From: Microbacterium arborescens
Lineage (GTDB): Bacteria; Actinomycetota; Actinomycetes; Actinomycetales; Microbacteriaceae
Assembly (NCBI RefSeq): GCF_030369635.1
Contig: NZ_CP128474.1
Coordinates: 1,488,001-1,552,000 of the forward strand
Reading direction: 5' to 3'
Length of the DNA stretch: 64,000 bases
Part shown: piece by piece, positions 50,809-59,277 of the stretch
Layout: every line of letters starts with the position of its first letter
Position numbering within the stretch: position 1 is the stretch's first letter
Made by a program: the position numbers and the translations under genes
Notes under the pieces: model-generated
Told to the model about the DNA's origin: nothing
What the model saw: the letters and a program-made list of their open reading frames with translations, nothing else
Database searches by the model: none

Positions 50809-52893
50809 GTGTCCGACACCATCACCCCGGAGCTCGTCAGCCTCGACGCGCCCCTCGGGGCCGACAAGAAGGACGTGATCCGCGCTCTCGCTCGCCTCGT
50901 CGCAGCGCAGGGCCGCGCCACGGACGCCGACGCCCTCGCGAACGATGCGATCGCTCGCGAGGATAAGGACGAGACCGGGCTCCCCGGCGGCATCGCGATC
51001 CCGCACGCCAAGAGCGCCGCCGTCACTCAGGCCTCGCTCGCGTTCGCCCGCCTGAAGCCCGGCGTCGCTTTCGGGGCGCCCGACGGTCCCGCTGATCTCG
51101 TGTTCCTCATCGCGGCGCCCGCGGATGCCGCCGAGGAGCACCTCGCGGTGCTGTCGCGCCTCGCACGCAGCCTGATGCAGGACGCGTTCACGAGCGATCT
51201 TCGTGCGGCAGCGACCGCGGACGACGTCGTGCGCACGGTCCGCGCCGCGATCGGCGAGGCCGACGCTCCCGCGTCGGCTGCCACGGCGACGGCGTCGTCT
51301 GCGGCGTCGACTCCGGCCGCCGCGCCCGGCGCGCCCGCAGACGACCTCACGATCGACGGTCGCCCCGCGCGGATCGTCGCGGTCACCTCCTGCGCCACGG
51401 GCATCGCGCACACGTTCATGGCCGCCGACGCTCTGACGGCCGCGGGCAAGGAGGCCGGGATCGACCTCGTCGTCGAGCCGCAGGGCTCGAGCGGGTACCA
51501 GGCACTGCCCGCATCCGTCATCGACAACGCCGACGCGGTGATCTTCGCCACCGACGTCGACGTCCGCGAGATCTCGCGGTTCGCGGGCAAGCCGGTCGTC
51601 CGGTCGGGAGTGAAGCGCGGCATCGAGCAGCCCGCACAGATGATCCGCGAAGCGGTCGCCGCCGCGTCGAACCCGAACGCCGCCCGTGTCAGCGGGGCCG
51701 CAGCGGATGCCGACTCCGGCACCAGTGCGGCTGCGACGCAGAACCTGTCATGGGGTGCGAAGATCCAGCGCATCCTGCTCACGGGCGTCAGCTACATGAT
51801 CCCCTTCGTCGCCGGAGGCGGCCTGCTGATCGCCCTCGGCTTCGCCCTCGGCGGCTACGAGGTCACCGACAACGCGAAGAACGTCATCATCGACAACGCG
51901 CTGTGGAACCTACCCACGACCGACATCACCTCGCCGTTCGGTCCGCTCGGCCAGTACCTCGGGTCGGTGGCGTTCATGATCGGCTCGACATCCATGGGCT
52001 TCCTGGTCGCCGCACTCGCGGGCTACATCGCCTACGCGATCGCCGACCGCCCGGGTATCGCGCCCGGTTTCGTCGCCGGCGCGATCGCCGTCACGATGAA
52101 CGCCGGCTTCATCGGCGGCATCATCGGCGGTTTCCTGGCGGGCTTCGTGGCCTGGTGGCTCGGACGCCTCCCCGCGCCGCGCTGGCTGCGGGGTCTCATG
52201 CCCGTCGTCATCATCCCGCTGCTCGGCTCGATCGTCGCCTCGGGGCTCATGGTCCTGTTCCTCGGTCGTCCCATCGCGGCCCTCATGGCGCTCCTCACCG
52301 ACGGGCTGACCTCGCTCACCCAGAGCGGTGCGGGCCTCATCGTCGTGGGCGTGATCCTCGGACTGATGATGTGCTTCGACCTCGGCGGTCCGATCAACAA
52401 GGTCGCGTACGTCTTCGCGACGACCGGTCTCGCAGCCGCGTCCACCGAGAACACCGCGCCGTACCTCATCATGGCCGCCGTCATGACGGCCGGCATGGTG
52501 CCGCCGCTGGCTCTGGCGCTCGCGTCGACCGTGCTCGCCCGTCCGCTCTTCACCCCGGTGGAGCGCGAGAACGGCAAGGCCGCCTGGCTGCTGGGCGCCT
52601 CGTTCATCAGCGAAGGTGCGATTCCCTTCGCGGCGGCTGACCCGCTGCGTGTCATCCCGGCCTCCCTCGTCGGCGGCGCGATCACCGGCGCGCTCAGCAT
52701 GTGGTTCGGCGTCCAGAGCTTCGCGCCGCACGGCGGCGTGTTCGTGCTGTTCGCGATCTCCCCGGTGTGGGGTTTCTTCGTCGCGCTTCTGGCGGGTACC
52801 GTCGTTTCTGCGCTGTTGCTCGTCGTACTCAAGAAGTACGTCCGCAAGAGCTCCACCGCCCCGGCCCCGGCCGTGGCGACCGCGACAGTCTGA
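50809..52893 (+). CDS. fruA: Fructose PTS permease, EIIABC
   Basis: GTG 50809 with AGGAGG upstream gives 694 residues in the order EIIA, EIIB, EIIC. The EIIA phosphohistidine is His66 in Gly-Ile-Ala-Ile-Pro-His-Ala-Lys. An Ala/Pro linker (about 150-178) precedes EIIB with the phosphocysteine Cys195 in Thr-Ser-Cys-Ala-Thr-Gly-Ile-Ala-His-Thr. The EIIC membrane part has about ten helices and Asp-Leu-Gly-Gly-Pro-Ile-Asn-Lys. It imports fructose as fructose-1-phosphate, the substrate of FruK and likely inducer for FruR. Confidence 0.96.
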   Translation: MSDTITPELVSLDAPLGADKKDVIRALARLVAAQGRATDADALANDAIAREDKDETGLPGGIAIPHAKSAAVTQASLAFARLKPGVAFGAPDGPADLVFLIAAPADAAEEHLAVLSRLARSLMQDAFTSDLRAAATADDVVRTVRAAIGEADAPASAATATASSAASTPAAAPGAPADDLTIDGRPARIVAVTSCATGIAHTFMAADALTAAGKEAGIDLVVEPQGSSGYQALPASVIDNADAVIFATDVDVREISRFAGKPVVRSGVKRGIEQPAQMIREAVAAASNPNAARVSGAAADADSGTSAAATQNLSWGAKIQRILLTGVSYMIPFVAGGGLLIALGFALGGYEVTDNAKNVIIDNALWNLPTTDITSPFGPLGQYLGSVAFMIGSTSMGFLVAALAGYIAYAIADRPGIAPGFVAGAIAVTMNAGFIGGIIGGFLAGFVAWWLGRLPAPRWLRGLMPVVIIPLLGSIVASGLMVLFLGRPIAALMALLTDGLTSLTQSGAGLIVVGVILGLMMCFDLGGPINKVAYVFATTGLAAASTENTAPYLIMAAVMTAGMVPPLALALASTVLARPLFTPVERENGKAAWLLGASFISEGAIPFAAADPLRVIPASLVGGAITGALSMWFGVQSFAPHGGVFVLFAISPVWGFFVALLAGTVVSALLLVVLKKYVRKSSTAPAPAVATATV

Positions 52894-52905
52894 GGAGACA
52901 CCACC

Positions 52906-53175
52906 ATGGCAGAACGCACCGCCACCATCGCGAGCAGCTCCGGACTGCACGCCCGCCCCGCGAAGCTCTTCGTGCAGGAGGTGCAGTCGAAGGGCGTCCC
53001 CGTCACGATCGCCGTCGAGGGCGGCCCCGACCTGAACGCTGGCAGCATCCTGAGCATCATGGGCCTGGGCGCCTCGCAGGGCTCGGTCGTGACGCTCAAG
53101 GCCGAGGGTGAGGGTGCCGAGAAGGCGCTCGACGAGCTCGTCGCCTTCCTCGAGATCGACCACGACGCGGCCTGA
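52906..53175 (+). CDS. ptsH: Phosphocarrier protein HPr
   Basis: The 89-residue protein has the phosphohistidine in Ser-Gly-Leu-His-Ala-Arg-Pro-Ala (His15) and Ser-Ile-Leu-Ser-Ile-Met-Gly-Leu around residue 46. It carries phosphate from enzyme I to FruA. It starts 12 nt after fruA and is the last gene of the operon; enzyme I is not encoded in this window. Confidence 0.96.
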   Translation: MAERTATIASSSGLHARPAKLFVQEVQSKGVPVTIAVEGGPDLNAGSILSIMGLGASQGSVVTLKAEGEGAEKALDELVAFLEIDHDAA

Positions 53176-53190
53176 TCCGCTCGGAACACA

Positions 53191-53224
53191 CGGATGCCGT
53201 GGACCTTCTGGTCCACGGCATCCG
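53191..53224. terminator. Bidirectional hairpin between HPr and MBL genes
   Basis: CGGATGCCGTGGACC pairs perfectly with GGTCCACGGCATCCG around TTCT, a 15-bp stem. It has no real T-run on either side, but its position between convergent genes fits termination. Confidence 0.7.
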
Positions 53225-53236
53225 TCGTCTCACCGG

Positions 53237-53875
53237 TCAGATGTCGGTGGAGTCGCCCGGGTCGAGCGCGACGAACTCGCCGCCGTTCTGCTGGGCCGCC
53301 CACGTCAGCCGCTCGCGGCCCATCGACAGGCCCGCCGGCGACAGCGTCATGTCGTGGGTTGCGAACACCCGCCGGGGCTTGACCTCGAGCACGAAGTCCA
53401 TCGCATCGCCGATCTTCAGCCACGGGGCGCCGACGGGTGCCGCCAGGAGCTTCACCTTCGCCCCCTTGGGCACGGCGTACGAATCGCCCGGATAGTAGAA
53501 CTCGTCGTCGACGAGGACGCCGACGTTGTCGATCACGGGGATCGACTCGTGGATCACCGCGTGGTGCCCGCCGAAGAACTCGAGACTGAACGGACCCGCC
53601 TCGAGCTTGTCGCCGGGGGAGACCTCGCGGATGTCGAATCCGGCCGCAGCCCGCACGACGCCCTCCGGGCCGTAGACCGGGATGTTCGGGAACTGCTCGA
53701 GGATGCTCGACAGGTGCTGCGACGTCCAGTGGTCGGGGTGCTCGTGCGTGATGACGACGGCCACGACATCATTCAGACCGTCGAGGGGTGACGTGAAGGT
53801 GCCGGGGTCGATGAGCAGGGTCTTGCCGTCACGCTCGAGGCGCAGGCAGGCGTGTTCGTGCTTGGTGACATGCAT
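53237..53875 (-). CDS. Metallo-beta-lactamase-fold hydrolase (UlaG-like)
   Basis: ATG 53875 gives 212 residues. The metal motif Thr-His-Glu-His-Pro-Asp-His (43-49) is intact. Phe-Phe-Gly-Gly-His-His-Ala-Val and Tyr-Pro-Gly-Asp-Ser give the later His and Asp ligands, and a terminal Ala-Thr-His-Asp completes the site. It resembles the UlaG/YtnP-like branch of unknown specificity in actinobacteria. Upstream sequence open in this frame overlaps the tRNA-Glu promoter and is judged non-coding. Confidence 0.85.
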   Translation of the reverse strand: MHVTKHEHACLRLERDGKTLLIDPGTFTSPLDGLNDVVAVVITHEHPDHWTSQHLSSILEQFPNIPVYGPEGVVRAAAGFDIREVSPGDKLEAGPFSLEFFGGHHAVIHESIPVIDNVGVLVDDEFYYPGDSYAVPKGAKVKLLAAPVGAPWLKIGDAMDFVLEVKPRRVFATHDMTLSPAGLSMGRERLTWAAQQNGGEFVALDPGDSTDI

Positions 53876-53925
53876 GCTCTCAGTCAACGCCCGACACGCC
53901 CGAGAGGGCAATGGGGGCCCCGATT

Positions 53926-53954
53926 TTGCCGGATGCGCGGGGCCGTGGCATACT
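53926..53954 (+). promoter_or_regulatory. Promoter of tRNA-Glu
   Basis: TTGCCG (53926-53931) is followed after 17 bp by CATACT (53949-53954), about 42 nt before the mature tRNA. TACTTT at 53951-53956 is an overlapping alternative. Confidence 0.55.
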
Positions 53955-53996
53955 TTAACGGTTGCCTCCGGAGCCCCGGAGAAGACGAAAAAGTAC

Positions 53997-54072
53997 GGCC
54001 CCATCGTATAGCGGCCTAGTACGCCGCCCTCTCACGGCGGTAACGCGGGTTCGAATCCCGCTGGGGTCACCA
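53997..54072 (+). tRNA. tRNA-Glu (anticodon CTC)
   Basis: The acceptor pairs GGCCCCA with TGGGGTC (one G-U). The anticodon stem CCGCC/GGCGG encloses CTCTCAC with anticodon CTC, the T arm has GGTTCGAATCC, and CCA is encoded at 54070-54072. Confidence 0.96.
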
Positions 54073-54075
54073 ACA

Positions 54076-54107
54076 CGAAACGCCCGTCCACTCGGATGGG
54101 CGTTTCG
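54076..54107 (+). terminator. Terminator after tRNA-Glu
   Basis: CGAAACGCCC pairs with GGGCGTTTCG around a 12-nt loop, starting 4 nt after the tRNA. It can also serve the minus-strand DUF4349 gene. Confidence 0.75.
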
Positions 54108-54140
54108 CGTTTCCGGGAAGTAGCGCCCGGGCCCGCGAGG

Positions 54141-55259
54141 TCAGTCGGCGGTCGAGTTACGTCGCGCGCGGCGCCGACGCGTGGTCGAGACGACGAGCCA
54201 GATCAGCGCGGCGGTGAGTCCGATCACGATGAGCCACGGCAGCAGGAATCCGAGCGCCACGATGATTCCGTTGAACGTCGCGATGAGGCCGTTCCACCCC
54301 GTCGCAAGCCCGTCGCCGAAGCCCGCGGGATCGGCATCCACCTTCTCGGCGGGCGCCTGCAGCTGAACGGTGAGCGACGAGAGGGCGACCTGCGACTCGA
54401 GCGCGGTGAGCTGCTGCTGCAGCGAATCGAGATCGGCCTGTCGCTCCGCGAGTGCGGACTCCGCCGCGATGAGGTCGGCGACCGATCCGGCTTCGCCCAT
54501 CAGCTCCGTCAGCCTCTTGACCGACGCCTGCCCCGCAGCCACTCGAGCACGCAGGTCGGTGGTCTGGGTCGTGACGTCATCGCGTGAGACCTGAGAGGTC
54601 TCGACCTCACCCACGTCCGAGAGTCCGGCGACGGCGTCTTCGAGGCTCGCGGCGGGCACACGCACCAACACCCAGGCCGACCCGGAGGCAGCCGGCCACA
54701 CCGCGCGGTCATCCGCGTACGGCAACGCCCCCGTCGGCGTGCCGCCGAGGCTCATGGACTCGACGTAGCCGCCCGTCGCGACGGCGGCCGCGCCGATCGA
54801 CTCCGCCGCGGCGCGGGGGTCGGCGACGACCACGGTCGCGGATGCGGTGGCGACGACGTCGCGCCCGGCGGGGGAGTCCGACACCGTTCCGGAGGTCACG
54901 CCTTCGTCGGCCGACCCGTCCAGCGCGAAGGGTTCCGCCTGCGGCGCCGAACCGCCGGCGTCTCGCGACATGTCACCGTTCTCCGGTGCGCCGAACATCG
55001 TGTCGGGCGCGGTGGCCGGAGCGACGGAGGACGCCCCGCCGCTGCTGCTCGTCAGCTGCGGAGCGATCGCGGCGGCTACGACGATGACGGCCGCTGCCGC
55101 TCCTGACGCTCCCCACCAGGTGCGGCGGCGACGCCGACGCCGGGCCGCGGACACGTCGTCGCGGGCGCGCCCCTCGGCACGTTCGCGAGCGATGTCCGCG
55201 AACAGGGCTGCCTCGATCTCATCGATACGGCGGTTGTCGAGGGCGGGAAGATCGTTCAT
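54141..55259 (-). CDS. DUF4349 membrane protein, possible anti-sigma factor
   Basis: The 372-residue protein begins with a cytoplasmic segment of about 48 residues ending in a run of arginines, then one membrane helix (about 49-68). A disordered linker, an extracellular DUF4349 domain (about 135-320) with a coiled-coil-like helix pair near 240-290, and a second helix near 335-360 with a basic tail follow. Its start overlaps the ECF sigma stop in ATGA. This gene order is typical of a sigma factor and its membrane anti-sigma. The cytoplasmic segment lacks a zinc-binding His-x3-Cys-x2-Cys motif. The anti-sigma role is inference. Confidence 0.8.
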   Translation of the reverse strand: MNDLPALDNRRIDEIEAALFADIARERAEGRARDDVSAARRRRRRRTWWGASGAAAAVIVVAAAIAPQLTSSSGGASSVAPATAPDTMFGAPENGDMSRDAGGSAPQAEPFALDGSADEGVTSGTVSDSPAGRDVVATASATVVVADPRAAAESIGAAAVATGGYVESMSLGGTPTGALPYADDRAVWPAASGSAWVLVRVPAASLEDAVAGLSDVGEVETSQVSRDDVTTQTTDLRARVAAGQASVKRLTELMGEAGSVADLIAAESALAERQADLDSLQQQLTALESQVALSSLTVQLQAPAEKVDADPAGFGDGLATGWNGLIATFNGIIVALGFLLPWLIVIGLTAALIWLVVSTTRRRRARRNSTAD

Positions 55260-55816
55260 GACTGCTCCGGTTCAACGCTCGAGCGGACGAATGTGCGAAT
55301 GCGGGAGAGGCGGTTCCGGACCGTCCCGTGGCTGACGCCGAGCTGGTCGGCGGCCGCTTGATAGGCGAATCCCTCTGCGGCGCAGAGCCGGAAGATGTCC
55401 TGATCGAGCGGGCTGAGAGATCCGACGGCGGTGAGGATGCGTTCGACCAGATCGCTCTGCGCGACCTGTCGCTCGACGTCGACCGTGTCCGCGACGTCAG
55501 CGGCATCCGCGTCGGTCGTGTGGCGGCGTTCACGTTGCCGTCGACGGATGCGGTTCGCGCTCTGGAATCGGCAGATGGTGACGAGCCACGGCAGAAGGGA
55601 CTCGCCCGCCAGCTCGAGATCGGGAAGCTTCCGCCAGGCCACGAGGAACGTCTCTTGAGTCGCGTCCTCCGCCTCCGCGGGATCGCCGAGCAGGCCGTGT
55701 GCGAGCCAGTACACCGGCCGCACGTAGGCGCGGTAGAGCGTCCGGAAGGCGTGCTCGCTTCCGGATGCCGCCGCCTCGACGAGTTCGGCATCACCGCGTG
55801 TGATCGTGTCGACCAT
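55256..55816 (-). CDS. ECF-type RNA polymerase sigma factor
   Basis: The 186-residue protein has sigma region 2 (Phe-Arg-Thr-Leu-Tyr-Arg-Ala-Tyr-Val-Arg-Pro-Val-Tyr through Asp-Ala-Thr-Gln-Glu-Thr-Phe-Leu-Val-Ala-Trp, about 23-62). Region 4 carries the helix-turn-helix Gly-Phe-Ala-Tyr-Gln-Ala-Ala-Ala-Asp-Gln-Leu-Gly-Val-Ser-His-Gly-Thr-Val-Arg-Asn-Arg near 150-170. It probably responds to an envelope signal transmitted by the coupled DUF4349 membrane protein. GGGAAGGGA lies upstream of ATG 55816. Its regulon is unknown. Confidence 0.92.
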   Translation of the reverse strand: MVDTITRGDAELVEAAASGSEHAFRTLYRAYVRPVYWLAHGLLGDPAEAEDATQETFLVAWRKLPDLELAGESLLPWLVTICRFQSANRIRRRQRERRHTTDADAADVADTVDVERQVAQSDLVERILTAVGSLSPLDQDIFRLCAAEGFAYQAAADQLGVSHGTVRNRLSRIRTFVRSSVEPEQS

Positions 55817-55898
55817 GCGTCCGAGTCCCTTCCCTCACCCCATCAGTGTCACGTCGTCGCAGACCGTCTCACACCCGGGCCACGGGGGAGCCGGGGTG

Positions 55899-55922
55899 TA
55901 GTCTCGGGAGGCTTCCTCCCCG
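55899..55922 (+). promoter_or_regulatory. terC promoter -10 and 5-prime hairpin
   Basis: TAGTCT (55899-55904) is directly followed by CGGGAGG-CTT-CCTCCC (55905-55920), a tight stem-loop at or just past the expected transcription start. The leader before ATG 55933 is too short for a manganese riboswitch. Confidence 0.45.
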
Positions 55923-55932
55923 AAAGGCTCGC

Positions 55933-57006
55933 ATGGACCTCCCCGTGCCGTTCCAGATCATCGCGCTCGTCATTCTGGTTCTCGTGCTCGTCGCCGACCT
56001 GCTCATCATCGTCAAGCGGCCCCACATCCCGTCGCCGAAGGAATCGACGCTGTGGGTGCTGTTCTACGTCGCCCTCGCGCTGGTGTTCGCCGGCATCCTC
56101 TGGGCGGTCGCCGACGTCGAGCATGCCGGACAGTTCGTCGCAGGATGGCTGACGGAGTACAGCCTGTCGATCGACAACCTGTTCGTCTTCGTGCTGATCA
56201 TGAGCCAGTTCTCGGTTCCGCGGCGGTACCAGCAGAAGGTGCTGATGGTGGGCATCATCATCGCTCTGGTGCTGCGGGGGCTCTTCATCCTCGCGGGCGC
56301 GGCGATCATCGAGCAGTTCAGCTGGGTGTTCTACATCTTCGGCGCCTTCCTCATCTACACCGCGATCAAGCAGGCGCTGCCCGAGGGTGATCACGACGAC
56401 GACGTGAAGAAGGAGAGCTTCCTCGTCCGCATCATCCGGCGCACGGTCGACATCTCCGACGAGTACGACGGGCCCAAGGTCCGCACGGTCGTCAACGGCA
56501 AGCGGATGTTCACCCCGATGATCATCGTGTTCGTGGCCATCGGCGTCACCGACCTGCTGTTCGCCCTCGACTCGATCCCCGCGATCTTCGGCATCACGCA
56601 GGATCCGTTCCTCGTGTTCACGGCGAACATCTTCGCGCTCATGGGCTTGCGCCAGCTCTACTTCCTGCTCGGCGATCTGCTCGACCGGCTCAAGTATCTG
56701 CACTACGGCATCGCGTTCATCCTCGCCTTCATCGGCGTGAAGCTCATCCTCCACGCCATGCACGAGAACGAGCTCGCGTTCATCAACGGCGGCGAGGGGA
56801 TCGCCTGGGCGCCGGAGATCTCGACCTGGGTGTCGCTCGGGGTCATCGTCGGCGCCATGCTCGTCGCAACCGTCGCGAGCCTCATCGCCGCCCGTCGCGA
56901 TGCCCGCGCCGCCGGCCCCACCGAAGCAGCTGCCGCGGTGGCCGGCGAGCAGGGCACGCCCCCGACGGTCGAGCAGCCCGATGCGCGCGAGGACGAGCGC
57001 CCGTGA
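55933..57006 (+). CDS. TerC-family integral membrane protein
   Basis: ATG 55933 gives 357 residues with about nine hydrophobic helices. The TerC hallmark Glu-Tyr-Ser-Leu-Ser-Ile-Asp-Asn-Leu-Phe-Val-Phe (about 75-86) and a second acidic in-membrane motif, Phe-Ala-Leu-Asp-Ser-Ile-Pro-Ala-Ile-Phe-Gly, are intact. These acidic residues are thought to bind metal. Family members have been linked to manganese efflux during protein secretion and to tellurite resistance. A central charged loop (about 155-195) and a Glu/Ala-rich tail are cytoplasmic. It precedes the leu leader. Confidence 0.9.
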   Translation: MDLPVPFQIIALVILVLVLVADLLIIVKRPHIPSPKESTLWVLFYVALALVFAGILWAVADVEHAGQFVAGWLTEYSLSIDNLFVFVLIMSQFSVPRRYQQKVLMVGIIIALVLRGLFILAGAAIIEQFSWVFYIFGAFLIYTAIKQALPEGDHDDDVKKESFLVRIIRRTVDISDEYDGPKVRTVVNGKRMFTPMIIVFVAIGVTDLLFALDSIPAIFGITQDPFLVFTANIFALMGLRQLYFLLGDLLDRLKYLHYGIAFILAFIGVKLILHAMHENELAFINGGEGIAWAPEISTWVSLGVIVGAMLVATVASLIAARRDARAAGPTEAAAAVAGEQGTPPTVEQPDAREDERP

Positions 57007-57032
57007 CCGGACGTCGCCGCCGCACCCGGTGG

Positions 57033-57038
57033 TATTCT
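57033..57038 (+). promoter_or_regulatory. -10 box of the leuC leader transcript
   Basis: TATTCT ends exactly 6 nt before the ATG of a 16-codon frame at 57045. The transcript would start at that ATG. Confidence 0.55.
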
Positions 57039-57044
57039 GACCGC

Positions 57045-57095
57045 ATGCGGATCGCTCGCCTTCTCCTTAGCGGCCGCGGCGAGGTCTCGTTCTGA
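57045..57095 (+). CDS. Putative leucine leader peptide (16 aa)
   Basis: The frame encodes MRIARLLLSGRGEVSF and ends in TGA at 57093-57095. Three consecutive Leu codons (CTT-CTC-CTT, 57060-57068) lie at positions 6-8; CTT is uncommon in this GC-rich region. The ATG follows a -10 box by 6 nt, so it would be read from a leaderless mRNA, and leuC begins 63 nt after the TGA. A ribosome slowed at these codons by low leucyl-tRNA is the expected sensor. The peptide itself probably has no function. Confidence 0.6.
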   Translation: MRIARLLLSGRGEVSF

Positions 57096-57149
57096 GCCCC
57101 TCCTCGCCGCGGAGTCCGTCGTGGGCTTGATCCCGGTTCGCAAGGAGAA
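57060..57149 (+). promoter_or_regulatory. Putative leucine-responsive attenuator of leuCD
   Basis: The Leu-codon run TTCTCCTT (57061-57068) is the exact 8-nt complement of the leuC Shine-Dalgarno region AAGGAGAA (57142-57149). Between them CCGCGGCGAGG (57074-57084) and CCTCGCCGCGG (57102-57112) form an 11-bp hairpin that would bring the two together. A ribosome stalled on the Leu codons would cover the anti-Shine-Dalgarno and reach into the left arm, freeing leuC translation. Rapid passage would let the sequester form. This is a model read from sequence. Confidence 0.55.
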
Positions 57150-57157
57150 CGAAACCC

Positions 57158-58606
57158 ATGAGCATTCCCACCCCTCCCGAGCGCCCGCGCACCCTGGCCG
57201 AGAAGGTCTGGGACGACCACCTCGTCGTCAAGGGTGAAGACGGTCAGCCCGACCTGATCTACATCGACCTGCACCTCGTGCACGAGGTCACCAGCCCGCA
57301 GGCCTTCGACGGCCTGCGTGCGGAAGGGCGTCCGCTGCGGCGGCTCGATCTCACGATCGCCACCGAGGACCACAACACCCCGACCCTCGACATCGACAAG
57401 CCGATCGCCGACCTCACGAGCCGGACGCAGATCGAGACCTTGCGCCGCAACGCCGAGGAGTTCGGCGTGCGCCTGCACTCGCTCGGCGACGCCGAGCAGG
57501 GGATCGTGCACGTCGTCGGCCCCCAGCTCGGGCTCACGATGCCCGGCATCACGGTGGTGTGCGGCGACAGCCACACGTCGACCCACGGCGCATTCGGCGC
57601 GATGGCCTTCGGCATCGGCACCAGCGAGGTCGAACACGTCATGGCGACGCAGACCCTGCCGCTGAAGCCGTTCAAGACCATGGCCATCACGGTCGAGGGC
57701 GAGCTGAAGGAAGGCGTGACGGCGAAGGACATCATCCTCGCCGTCATCGCGAAGATCGGCACCAACGGCGGGCAGGGCTACGTGCTCGAGTACCGCGGCA
57801 GCGCCATTCGCGCACTCTCGATGGAGGGCCGCATGACGATGTGCAACATGTCGATCGAGGCGGGTGCCCGCGCGGGGATGGTGGCGCCCGACGACATCAC
57901 CTTCGAGTACGTCAAGGGCCGGCCGCACGCACCCACCGGACAGGACTGGGACGACGCCGTGGCCTACTGGCGCACGCTCCCGAGCGATGAAGGCGCCGTC
58001 TACGACGCCGAGATCTTCATCGACGCGGCCGAACTCGAGCCGTTCGTCACGTGGGGCACGAACCCCGGCCAGGGGGTCTCGCTCAGTTCGACGGTGCCGT
58101 CGCCGGACGATTTCAGCGACCCGAACGAGAAAGCCGCCGCTGAGCGTGCGCTCGAGTACATGGACCTGCGCCCGGGGACTCCGCTCAAGGAGATCCCCGT
58201 CGACGCGGTCTTCATGGGGTCGTGCACCAACAGCCGGATCGAGGATCTGCGCGCGTTCGCGTCGATCATCGAGGGCCGGACGAAGGCGGAGGGCGTCCGC
58301 GTCATGGTCGTTCCGGGCTCGGCCCGCGTCCGGCTCGAGGCCGAGGCCGAAGGGCTCGACAGGGTCTTCACCGAGTTCGGTGCCGAATGGCGCTTCGCCG
58401 GCTGCTCGATGTGCCTGGGCATGAACCCCGATCAGCTCGCCCCGGGAGAGCGCTGCGCGTCGACCAGCAACCGCAACTTCGAAGGACGCCAGGGCAAGGG
58501 CGGTCGCACCCACCTGGTGTCGCCGCTCGTGGCCGCCGCCACCGCCGTGCTCGGGCGCCTCGCGTCACCGAGTGATCTGCCCGCACGCGAGAAGGTCGAG
58601 GCCTGA
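57158..58606 (+). CDS. leuC: 3-isopropylmalate dehydratase, large subunit
   Basis: The 482-residue aconitase-family subunit isomerises 2- to 3-isopropylmalate with LeuD. The 4Fe-4S ligands are in Gly-Ser-Cys-Thr-Asn-Ser-Arg and Gly-Cys-Ser-Met-Cys-Leu-Gly-Met-Asn. Substrate motifs Glu-Asp-His-Asn-Thr-Pro-Thr and [10 protein letters not shown] are present. AAGGAG lies 10 nt before the ATG and may be masked by the leader described upstream. leuD starts 2 nt after its stop. Confidence 0.97.
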   Translation: MSIPTPPERPRTLAEKVWDDHLVVKGEDGQPDLIYIDLHLVHEVTSPQAFDGLRAEGRPLRRLDLTIATEDHNTPTLDIDKPIADLTSRTQIETLRRNAEEFGVRLHSLGDAEQGIVHVVGPQLGLTMPGITVVCGDSHTSTHGAFGAMAFGIGTSEVEHVMATQTLPLKPFKTMAITVEGELKEGVTAKDIILAVIAKIGTNGGQGYVLEYRGSAIRALSMEGRMTMCNMSIEAGARAGMVAPDDITFEYVKGRPHAPTGQDWDDAVAYWRTLPSDEGAVYDAEIFIDAAELEPFVTWGTNPGQGVSLSSTVPSPDDFSDPNEKAAAERALEYMDLRPGTPLKEIPVDAVFMGSCTNSRIEDLRAFASIIEGRTKAEGVRVMVVPGSARVRLEAEAEGLDRVFTEFGAEWRFAGCSMCLGMNPDQLAPGERCASTSNRNFEGRQGKGGRTHLVSPLVAAATAVLGRLASPSDLPAREKVEA

Positions 58607-58608
58607 AC

Positions 58609-59205
58609 ATGGAGAAGTTCGAGACCCACACCGGTGTCGTCGCGCCCCTCAAGCGTTCCGCGGTCGACACCGACCAGATCATCCCCGCCGTATACCTGAA
58701 GCGTGTCACGAAGACCGGTTTCGAGGACGCGCTCTTCGCCAACTGGCGGCAGGACCCCGAGTTCGTGCTGAACCAGCCGGTCTTCTCCGGCGCCTCGATC
58801 CTCGTGGCCGGACCCGACTTCGGCACCGGATCGAGCCGCGAGCACGCCGTGTGGGCGTTGCGCGACTACGGCTTCCGCGTCGTGCTCGCACCGAAGTTCG
58901 CCGACATCTTCCGCGGCAATGCGGGCAAGCAGGGGCTCCTCGCGGGCATCATCTCCGAGAGCGACCGCGAGGCGATCTGGGCTGCCGTCGACGCGCAGCC
59001 CGGCGTGCAGATGACCGTCGACCTCGAGGCGCGCGTCGCCTCTCTCGGCGACCTCCGAGTCGCCTTCGAGATCGACGATTACACTCGTTGGAGGCTCCTC
59101 GAGGGACTCGATGACATCGGGCTCACGCTGCGCAATGAAGAGGCGATCGCGCAGTTCGAGGCGCGCCGCGAGGCGTGGCGACCTCGGACACTCCCCGTCG
59201 CGTAG
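58609..59205 (+). CDS. leuD: 3-isopropylmalate dehydratase, small subunit
   Basis: The 198-residue swivel-domain subunit has Asp-Thr-Asp-Gln-Ile-Ile-Pro-Ala near the start and [13 protein letters not shown], the usual substrate-binding loop. It pairs with LeuC and follows it by two bases. murA starts 72 bp later, a conserved order in related actinobacteria. Confidence 0.97.
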   Translation: MEKFETHTGVVAPLKRSAVDTDQIIPAVYLKRVTKTGFEDALFANWRQDPEFVLNQPVFSGASILVAGPDFGTGSSREHAVWALRDYGFRVVLAPKFADIFRGNAGKQGLLAGIISESDREAIWAAVDAQPGVQMTVDLEARVASLGDLRVAFEIDDYTRWRLLEGLDDIGLTLRNEEAIAQFEARREAWRPRTLPVA

Positions 59206-59277
59206 CCCCGGATCACGCCCCTGAACCGTGGGGCGAGAATCCGCCCCGCCCTCGATCACCAAGTGAGGAAGTCCTGC

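Noticed and set aside
55817..55932. Manganese (yybP-ykoY) riboswitch upstream of terC
   Set aside because: The -10 box leaves a leader of only about 22 nt, far too short for that aptamer.
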